A DNA stretch of 64,000 nucleotides from CAYSPT01 sp964432985. GTDB taxonomy: Bacteria > Muiribacteriota > CAYSPT01. The translations under genes and the position numbers were made by a program. The notes beneath the pieces were generated by a model. That model was not told the origin of the DNA. It saw nothing but the letters and a program-made list of their open reading frames with translations, and did not search any database. Below are positions 1 to 6,418 of the stretch, piece after piece (position 1 is the stretch's first letter; each line of letters starts with the position of its first letter). Location: the NCBI GenBank assembly GCA_964432985.1, contig CAYSPT010000019.1:17971-81970 (forward strand). The letters run 5' to 3'.

Positions 1-21
1 NATGCTTCATGTCCATCTTCA

Positions 22-1920
22 CTACCGGAATTTCATGAACGGCACCGGTTTCTTCTGCCCCGGATCGAGCCGGTAGATGATGCTTGATTCATCAGCGAAA
101 TCGGTGGTGAAAAAGAAGGCTTTCTCCCGCTCGGACCAGCAGCTCACCGGCATGACGGCACGGGTGCCTATGTTGCGGAAGGTTTTTGAGAATATGATGT
201 TGTTTTCAGCCGGATCGATGAGGTCGACACGGTCGATGAGGTCGACACGGTCGATCAATCCGGTAGATTCTGCCTGGCTGGATTTTTCGCCGTTACTTCC
301 GCTCTCTATCACTTTTTGCACGTCAGCGATGGCAATAGAGAGTTTGAGTTCCCTCTCCCGCCAGAACAGCCGGCTTCGCCTTTGGTATTCGGTGGTCAGG
401 TCTTCCAGGCTGGTGAACAGGGCGGTCTTTCCGTCGTCGCTCAGTGCTTCCATTGACCAGTCCTCATTGACAGTGCAAAGAGGTGTAAACGAACCGCTTC
501 CCCAGGTGTAGTACAGGCGGGTCTTGTGATGAGTCGAAACGAGCAGGTATGATCCTGGTGCCGGTGAGGTCACCGGGAAGAGACCTGCGTTCGACTCCGG
601 GTGATCGAGTGCCACCGTTTTACCGTCGGGATATAGTTCGATCAAACTGTAACTTCCCTCATCCCGGTCATATACCTGGCAGAGGACTGCCGTTCCCTGG
701 TCGTTCCACCAGAGAAGTTTGATATTAGTTCGGTTTTCAATGGTGAAGGGGATTACCCGGGGAACTGGAGACGTGACATCCACCAGGTGAATCTCATCAG
801 AACGGTAAGCGTCGAACATACCATGGATATAGCTATACTTATAGGCCAGGGTATTGCCCTTTCTGTTCCAGACCGCTTCACGTATGAAACCCGCTGTGCC
901 GTGGTGAATGACCGTCCCCTGATCCGTGCAGATAAGCAGCCGTTCTTCCCGGCGGTAGAATCCCCAGTGGTTTGCCTGGTCGATCAATGCCACGTGCCTG
1001 CCGTCCGGCGACCAGGTGGCAAACTCGGCGTTTCGAAGCGTGTGCCACCATCGTGCTTCGTTCGTACCGGCCGGCACCAGGTATGGTCTGTTTTGCATAC
1101 CATGCGGCCTTCTTTTTCTTGTTTCCATCCCCTGCAGGGCCAATCCGTGCGGAGTGTCGGCCATCCCGAACACCGCCATCTGCCCCGGGCAGGCTCTCAG
1201 TACCTGGTTCCATCCATGCAGTCCTAAATAAAGAGCGACTGCCGCTATCAAAGCGCCCTTGAGTCCGAACTTTATCTTACGTTTCAGGTTGGCAGTCTGT
1301 CGGTTGACAAACAGGGCATATGCTATTCCCAGGGAAGCGGCGCCCAGTGCAAGTTGCACAAATGGCATGGCTTCTTCCAGCCTGAGAAAGACGATCCCGT
1401 AGAAGAGAGCGGTGCTGAAGGCTCCTCCCAGAAGCAGCGCCGGCAGTATCCCGTGGCAGTAATGGGAAGCCAGCACAGAACAGCCGAACAGCATGAAGAC
1501 GAAGGTCAGTACCAGGGGAAAGAGCAGGATAAGCCGGGCGGTTGCCCAATCCCATCCGAATCCGGCGTGATCGTTAAAGGTTAATGATATCGCCAGGCAG
1601 CCCGCTGCCAGAAAGGCCAGGGCAACTGCAGTCTTTATCCAGAAAATGCGGCTTCGTTGTATCGGACGGGTAAGCAGGAGCGTTATGGTGCCTTTTCCCA
1701 TTTCGTGGGCCAGGGTGGACGCTCCCAGGATAACGGCGTATACCGGTCCGATCAGAAACGCGATAATCATGCTGATCCGGTCATAGGAAAAGTCCCCCTG
1801 CTGAATGGCGTCTCGAGCCACGATTCCGAAACCCAGTTTCAGGAAAACCAATCCGGTCACCAGTCCGATCAGGGTCCAGCGATGCTCGCGGTACTCTTTC
1901 CAGATAAGCGCTTTAATCAT
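22..1920 (-). CDS. ABC-2 type transporter permease with C-terminal beta-propeller-like domain
   Basis: Membrane subunit of an ABC exporter, paired with the ATPase gene whose stop codon lies 2 bases before this start. The first ~230 residues hold the ABC-2 permease region: a typical cytoplasmic start (MIKALIWKEYREHR) followed by about six hydrophobic segments, with LARP-like loop sequence 'LLTRPIQRSRIFW'. The remaining ~400 residues are soluble and contain TolB/WD40-like strands such as 'ATWSPDGRHVALID' and 'ALSDDGKTALFTS', so I infer a propeller or sensor domain on the same chain. Most ABC-2 permeases of this type end near 250 residues, so 632 is long. Near the C-terminus an 18-bp tandem duplication encodes 'IDRVDL' repeats. 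Substrate is unknown; GntR-YtrA/ABC gene sets are often linked to cell-envelope stress or antibiotic export. Confidence 0.8.
   Translation of the reverse strand: MIKALIWKEYREHRWTLIGLVTGLVFLKLGFGIVARDAIQQGDFSYDRISMIIAFLIGPVYAVILGASTLAHEMGKGTITLLLTRPIQRSRIFWIKTAVALAFLAAGCLAISLTFNDHAGFGWDWATARLILLFPLVLTFVFMLFGCSVLASHYCHGILPALLLGGAFSTALFYGIVFLRLEEAMPFVQLALGAASLGIAYALFVNRQTANLKRKIKFGLKGALIAAVALYLGLHGWNQVLRACPGQMAVFGMADTPHGLALQGMETRKRRPHGMQNRPYLVPAGTNEARWWHTLRNAEFATWSPDGRHVALIDQANHWGFYRREERLLICTDQGTVIHHGTAGFIREAVWNRKGNTLAYKYSYIHGMFDAYRSDEIHLVDVTSPVPRVIPFTIENRTNIKLLWWNDQGTAVLCQVYDRDEGSYSLIELYPDGKTVALDHPESNAGLFPVTSPAPGSYLLVSTHHKTRLYYTWGSGSFTPLCTVNEDWSMEALSDDGKTALFTSLEDLTTEYQRRSRLFWRERELKLSIAIADVQKVIESGSNGEKSSQAESTGLIDRVDLIDRVDLIDPAENNIIFSKTFRNIGTRAVMPVSCWSEREKAFFFTTDFADESSIIYRLDPGQKKPVPFMKFR
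213..256. repeat. 18-bp tandem repeat inside the ABC permease gene
   Basis: Units at 213-230 and 231-248 differ at one base, and a third, partial unit follows. On the minus strand they encode repeated IDRVDL hexapeptides, so the frame is kept. The repeat lies in the soluble domain. Confidence 0.9.
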
Positions 1921-1922
1921 GG

Positions 1923-2837
1923 TTACTCATCCTCCTCCCGGGTAAGCTCGACGAAGATGTCGTCAAGAGACATGTCTTCCACCTGTACCTTCTTTACATT
2001 CTGTTTTTCCAGGCCGGCTGCCATTTCTGGAGAATAGGCGGTGGTGATAAATGACAAAGCACGGTCTTTGGTGCGGAGATTAAGCACACCTTCAGGAAGT
2101 TTCAGCGCAGCAGCCGTTACCGCAGTCTCCAGCGAAGCCGCATCATCATGGCAGAAGACGGTTATGCGTCGGGTGTTTTCTTTCATGTTCTGCAAGTTCG
2201 TCTCCATGGCCAGCGTTCCCGAGGTCAGTATTCCCACCCGGTCGGCCACCCGTTCCACCTCGTCTATGAGATGGGTGGAGAAGAAGACGGTCCGGCCTTC
2301 TTCACTGATCAGCTCGATGGTTTCTTCGATGAATTGCCGGCGTACCACAGAGTCCAGGCCGGCGGTGGGCTCGTCCAGTATCAGCAGACGCGGCCGGTAG
2401 GCCAGGGCCAGCAGAAGGCAGAGCTTTCCCTTCTGCCCCCGTGACATTTTTGAGATCTTTATTTCTGAACGTATCTTCAGCCGTTTGGCCAGATCTGCGG
2501 CCAGCTTGCTGTCCCAGTTCTGGTAGAAGGCGGCGGTGAAGCGAATCATCTCACCGGCGGTCATCCATTCGTAGAGAACCCGGTCCTCGGACACGTAGCC
2601 GATATCCTGCATGAGAAATTTTGCATCACGCACCGGATCAAGTCCCAGCACTTTCACCGATCCGGCCTCCTGGTCCAGCAGCCCCAGGAGAATTTTAATG
2701 GTGGTGGTTTTCCCCGAGCCATTCCGTCCCAAAAAGGCATAGACAGAACCTTCGGGTACCGCCAGGTTGAGTTCTTTCAATACGGCTTCGCCGTTGTAAC
2801 GCATGTCCAGGGAATCTATTGTAATAACAGTACTCAT
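1923..2837 (-). CDS. ABC transporter ATP-binding protein
   Basis: Nucleotide-binding subunit that powers the neighbouring ABC-2 permease. Visible motifs in order: Walker A 'GRNGSGKTTT' near residue 37, a somewhat unusual signature 'MSRGQKGKL', Walker B 'LLILDEPTAGLD', and the switch histidine in 'FFSTHLIDE'. A C-terminal tail of about 80 residues follows, as in many ABC-2 ATPases. A longer reading frame extends upstream to 2984, but I place the start at the ATG at 2837 because it begins with a normal ABC N-terminus (MSTVITIDSLDMRYNG) and overlaps the TGA of the GntR gene as ATGA. That overlap implies translational coupling and one operon: regulator, ATPase, permease. Confidence 0.9.
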   Translation of the reverse strand: MSTVITIDSLDMRYNGEAVLKELNLAVPEGSVYAFLGRNGSGKTTTIKILLGLLDQEAGSVKVLGLDPVRDAKFLMQDIGYVSEDRVLYEWMTAGEMIRFTAAFYQNWDSKLAADLAKRLKIRSEIKISKMSRGQKGKLCLLLALAYRPRLLILDEPTAGLDSVVRRQFIEETIELISEEGRTVFFSTHLIDEVERVADRVGILTSGTLAMETNLQNMKENTRRITVFCHDDAASLETAVTAAALKLPEGVLNLRTKDRALSFITTAYSPEMAAGLEKQNVKKVQVEDMSLDDIFVELTREEDE

Positions 2838-3247
2838 TGTTCTCCCGGACCTCCTTTCTTTGACAGTTCTAAAGCGTGTTGTTCGAGCCGTTTCCGCAGC
2901 AGGGCCATCACCTGCTCGCCGGTCAGGTCCAGGTGATACGCTTCCACCAGCAGGCGGTCTACTTTTTCGCCCAGGATCCGGCACCGGTTGTCCACACTCA
3001 TCACGGGGCCCGCCCCGGTGACGAAACTGCCCTGACCACGCCGGGACTCTATGACATTCTCTATCTCCAGTTCCCGGTAAGCGTGGATGACGGTATTGGG
3101 ATTGATCCTGAGCTCCCGGGCCAGACCACGGATACTGGGAAGGCGGTCTCCGTTTCTAAGGAGTCCCGATGCCACAGCGTGCTTGACCTGGCTGACTATC
3201 TGGCTGTATACCGGTTCAGCGGCTGAAGGATCTACCTTCAAAAACAT
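2834..3247 (-). CDS. GntR-family transcriptional regulator, YtrA type
   Basis: Short (137-residue) GntR regulator. Residues ~10-75 form the winged helix-turn-helix, with the hallmark 'LPSIRGLARELRINPNTV' and the wing 'RRGQGSFV'. Only about 50 residues follow, which is the YtrA subfamily arrangement rather than FadR or HutC. It is the first gene of the operon with the ABC ATPase and permease, preceded by a good ribosome binding site (AAGGAGG) 7 bases before ATG and a near-consensus promoter. Several inverted repeats between the promoter and the start suggest autoregulation, which is typical of the subfamily. The ligand is unknown. Confidence 0.9.
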   Translation of the reverse strand: MFLKVDPSAAEPVYSQIVSQVKHAVASGLLRNGDRLPSIRGLARELRINPNTVIHAYRELEIENVIESRRGQGSFVTGAGPVMSVDNRCRILGEKVDRLLVEAYHLDLTGEQVMALLRKRLEQHALELSKKGGPGEQ

Positions 3248-3263
3248 GCTTTCAACCTCCTTA

Positions 3264-3318
3264 ACTGATATTTCAGTACTGATTCAGTGTTGTAGTTTAC
3301 TACTGTTCTATTAAACTA
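3264..3318. promoter_or_regulatory. candidate GntR operator cluster
   Basis: Three inverted repeats precede the GntR gene: ACTGATATTTCAGT (3264-3277), the near-perfect palindrome ACTGATTCAGT (3278-3288), and TAGTTTA-N12-TAAACTA (3293-3318), which overlaps the -10 box. Their position fits operators for the product of the adjacent gene. Which of them is bound is inference. Confidence 0.5.
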
Positions 3319-3343
3319 TAACACCTTCTGTTTATACTGTCAA
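3315..3343 (-). promoter_or_regulatory. sigma70-type promoter of the GntR-ABC operon
   Basis: Read on the minus strand: -35 TTGACA (3343-3338), 17-base spacer, -10 TATAGT (3320-3315). The predicted transcript starts near 3308, leaving a short leader that contains the two ACTGA palindromes. Confidence 0.75.
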
Positions 3344-3400
3344 GCATGTGAACAAAAAAAATATTGAAAGGGAACTTTCTGATCGAAACGGGTGGTCATT

Positions 3401-3430
3401 CAAGGGTGAAACTGCCTTGTTTCACTCTTG
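3401..3430. promoter_or_regulatory. inverted repeat before the tubulin-like gene pair
   Basis: A 12-base arm (CAAGGGTGAAAC) and its inverse (GTTTCACTCTTG) are separated by 6 bases, with one G-T mismatch. It ends 33 bases before the ATG at 3464 and would swallow the alternative TTG start at 3428. It may be an operator or an RNA hairpin; no T-tract follows, so it is not a terminator. Confidence 0.45.
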
Positions 3431-3463
3431 CGCACGGGGTTTTCTCATGGTACAGTAGATGAC

Positions 3464-6418
3464 ATGATTTCCGAGCGAATTGTCACGCCTTCTCTGGTAA
3501 TCGGCCTGGGAAATACCGGGTACCAGGTGTTGAAACACCTGAGCGACCAGTTTGTGGGCAACGAGGCTTTCAAGCATTGTGTTCCTCCCATGGTGCGCCT
3601 GGTCAATATCGACATCGTCCAGCGGGAGGGCGGTGATTCCGGTGTGCACCAGATCGTGCTCGAACCGTTTTCCGCCGGATGTTGGCAGGAAGCTGGATGT
3701 AGGCAGGAAATCGGATGCTCCGAAGAGACCGGGGGAGAAGATTTCATTGGAAACACCGGCGGGCCGACTTCTTCTGCCGCTGATGATGCAGTCACACCAG
3801 GGCCTTCGCCGGTGCAGACCCCATCAATTGCCGCCTGGCTTCCCGGAGATATCCCCCTTGAAGACATGGTGAACACCCGGCTCGCGGGCCGGATAACGTT
3901 GTTCAGAAACTTCGAGCAGATCCTCAGCGAGCTCACGGGGCACATGACGGAGATCATGCAGAAACGCCATCTCACGGGGGACATCCGACGCACCCCGGAC
4001 GAAGTCCCGGCCAACGTGTACCTGGTGACCTCCCTGTGCGGAAAGACAGACAGCGGCATGTTCCTGGACGTCGCCTACATAATCAGGGAGCTGTTCAAAC
4101 GCCGGGGCAAGAAACAGCCGGAGCTGCAGGGATACTTCTTCATGGCCCAGGCCTACGAGCAGGCCTCCCCCCTGATGATGGAAGAGTACACCGCCACCAT
4201 GATGGCTTCCCTGAAAGAGCTCGATTTCTTCATGGAGAACCTGGAGGATTTCTCGGTCACCTACCGCAAGGGGATTTTCTACATCTCCGACCAGGTGGCG
4301 AAACACAAGCCCTTCGATTTCGCCTTTCTTATCTCGGCCATCGATATAAGCAATTTGACCACTCTGATCAAGGTGGTGGGCGTGAGCATCTTCCACGCCG
4401 TGGCCACCGAGCTGGGGAAGGGGAACCGATCCTATTTCTCCACCGTCTCGGCCCAGGCCTTCAAGCCGGTACGCACCGGGCCGTTCAAGGGGCGCTACTC
4501 CAACTACAGTTCCCTGGGAGTCTCCTCTTTCGTGTTCCCGTACCGGCGCGTCATCGAGATGGGGGCCTGCCACTTCGCCGCCGGTGTGACGGAGGAGATT
4601 CTCGAGTTTATCAAAACCGACCGGGACCCGAAGCCCTGGGACCCCTACCTGCGCGATTTTCTCTGGGACAACCACCTGTACGAGGATAACCGGACGCTGC
4701 GATTATCCGAAAACCTGATGGGCGGGGCGTTTCCACGCAAATACAGCCTGGTGAAATACAAGAAAATGGATTCCGAAGACAAGTACAGATCCCTGGTGAA
4801 AGAAAAGAAAGACATCGATCTGGTTGCACGGGCCCTGATCAACGGTATGAAGAAGAACCTGGATATCCAGCAGGAAGCGTTCGCCGCCTCTCTGGACAGC
4901 AGCCTGGACGAGATCATGGGCAACGAGGAGCGGGGAGTGCGGTTTGCCTTGAAGTTCCTGACCCGTCTGTGCACCAGCCTTGAGCAGCTTCTGGAGTCGC
5001 AGCGCACCCGGCGGGAGAACGCCAAACGTACCTACGCCGTGCAGGCCGGGGAAGCCTCCAGGATCATCAACGATCTGGGATACGAAACGAAGCAGTTCTT
5101 CCTCTTCAGAAGTAAAAGCATCATGAACGAGTTGAGCCAGAACTATATCGAGAGCGTCAACCGGGCCACCATCAGCCAACTGGAAAGTGAGAAAGCCTCC
5201 CGCACCAGCGAATTTATCCGCTCGGCGCTGAAATATATCGGGCAGGCGGTCAACCAGCTGAACCGGATGGAGGATATTCTGACCGGCCGGCTGGAAACCT
5301 TTGCCCTGAAAGGTATCCCGGAGAGCCTGGAGGGGGAACTGTTTCACGAAGAAGAGTCAGACTGGCTGCTGAACGATTCGGTGGTCAGCCTCGACGACAT
5401 CCGGTCGTTGTACCGCTCCGTGGTCGGAGAGTTCAAGGGATTCGAAGCGAAGGTAGTCGGTCCAGACGTGCTGGATATGAGCAGAAATTGGCGGCACTTC
5501 TGCGAGCACCCCGACGAGCTGGAACAAAAGATACTGGACTACGGCCGCACGCTCATGGAAGAGCACGTCACCGGAATGACCATCGAAGCCTTCCTGGAAG
5601 AAAAGAAGAAGCGCACCGGCCGCCAGGAGTTCATGGCGGTGGGGGAAAACCTGGGATACGAGGCCAAGCCGCTGTGGAACATCAACACCAACCTGTACTC
5701 GGAAAAGCTGGTGTTCCTGAATTTCCTGGGAGTGTACGACCTGGAGAACACGCTCATGCTGGAGCACATCGTCTCGTACCTGCCCACCAAGGAATCCCCG
5801 CACATCGTTTCCACCAAGGACCCGCACCGTATTACGCTGGTGCAGACCGCCCACGGATCTCCTCTTTTTGCCTTGAGAGGAATCACCACCTGGGAGGACA
5901 TGTACGAAAACACGATTCAGAATAAACCACTTCACTGCATTACTGGTGAAGCGTACAATATCAAGTGGGAAAACTACACGTTCCGGCCGCAGTACATCGA
6001 AACGGAACAGGTCTTTCTGTATTTTTCCCTGGCCTGCCTGTTTGGCTTTGTCCAGCCGTTAAGGTGGGAGAATAAAATCCATTATTTCCTGTGTTTCGAT
6101 GAAGGATTCCGCCGTCAACCGGAACGCATGCAAGACCTCAACCTGGGCCGAAACAGGATGGAAGCCTTCGAGAGTTTCACCTGCTGCCCCTATGTGAGAA
6201 AATGCAAGCACCTGGTGGATAAGCGGATGACGCAGCTCGGCTGCCAGCAGGTAATAGCGCAGCTCGAGAAGAACGTGGACAAATTGACCGAACACTCCGG
6301 CAAGCTGAAGGACGACAGGTACCGAAAGTTCCTGGGCCTTGAAGTAAAAGAGCTTGGAAAATTCAAGTCGGGTTTGTCGGAACAGATGAAAAATAACACT
6401 GAAGGGCGGCGAGAGTAA
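3464..6418 (+). CDS. tubulin-like GTPase-superfamily protein with degenerate nucleotide signature
   Basis: Large (~984-residue) protein clearly paralogous to the next gene over its whole length. The N-terminus has the nucleotide-fold loop 'VIGLGNTGYQVLKHL', and the position of the tubulin/FtsZ T4 signature (GGTGSG) reads GKTDSG (residues 193-198), followed by the shared 'MFLDVAYIIRELF'. This family matches what I know as 'tubulin-like domain' or FtsZl proteins. Loss of two glycines suggests weak or no GTP hydrolysis, perhaps a regulatory partner of the second protein. Between the first loop and the signature there is an insertion with 18-bp tandem repeats (Cys/Glu rich) and Ser/Pro-rich sequence. 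I chose the ATG at 3464; a TTG at 3428 is the alternative. The stop overlaps the next ATG (TAATG), so the pair is one operon. Confidence 0.75.
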   Translation: MISERIVTPSLVIGLGNTGYQVLKHLSDQFVGNEAFKHCVPPMVRLVNIDIVQREGGDSGVHQIVLEPFSAGCWQEAGCRQEIGCSEETGGEDFIGNTGGPTSSAADDAVTPGPSPVQTPSIAAWLPGDIPLEDMVNTRLAGRITLFRNFEQILSELTGHMTEIMQKRHLTGDIRRTPDEVPANVYLVTSLCGKTDSGMFLDVAYIIRELFKRRGKKQPELQGYFFMAQAYEQASPLMMEEYTATMMASLKELDFFMENLEDFSVTYRKGIFYISDQVAKHKPFDFAFLISAIDISNLTTLIKVVGVSIFHAVATELGKGNRSYFSTVSAQAFKPVRTGPFKGRYSNYSSLGVSSFVFPYRRVIEMGACHFAAGVTEEILEFIKTDRDPKPWDPYLRDFLWDNHLYEDNRTLRLSENLMGGAFPRKYSLVKYKKMDSEDKYRSLVKEKKDIDLVARALINGMKKNLDIQQEAFAASLDSSLDEIMGNEERGVRFALKFLTRLCTSLEQLLESQRTRRENAKRTYAVQAGEASRIINDLGYETKQFFLFRSKSIMNELSQNYIESVNRATISQLESEKASRTSEFIRSALKYIGQAVNQLNRMEDILTGRLETFALKGIPESLEGELFHEEESDWLLNDSVVSLDDIRSLYRSVVGEFKGFEAKVVGPDVLDMSRNWRHFCEHPDELEQKILDYGRTLMEEHVTGMTIEAFLEEKKKRTGRQEFMAVGENLGYEAKPLWNINTNLYSEKLVFLNFLGVYDLENTLMLEHIVSYLPTKESPHIVSTKDPHRITLVQTAHGSPLFALRGITTWEDMYENTIQNKPLHCITGEAYNIKWENYTFRPQYIETEQVFLYFSLACLFGFVQPLRWENKIHYFLCFDEGFRRQPERMQDLNLGRNRMEAFESFTCCPYVRKCKHLVDKRMTQLGCQQVIAQLEKNVDKLTEHSGKLKDDRYRKFLGLEVKELGKFKSGLSEQMKNNTEGRRE
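3677..3730. repeat. 18-bp tandem repeat in the first tubulin-like gene
   Basis: Three units start at 3677, 3695 and 3713, each beginning GGATG, with increasing divergence. They encode a small Gly-Cys-x-Gln-Glu repeat in an insertion that the paralog lacks. Confidence 0.85.
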
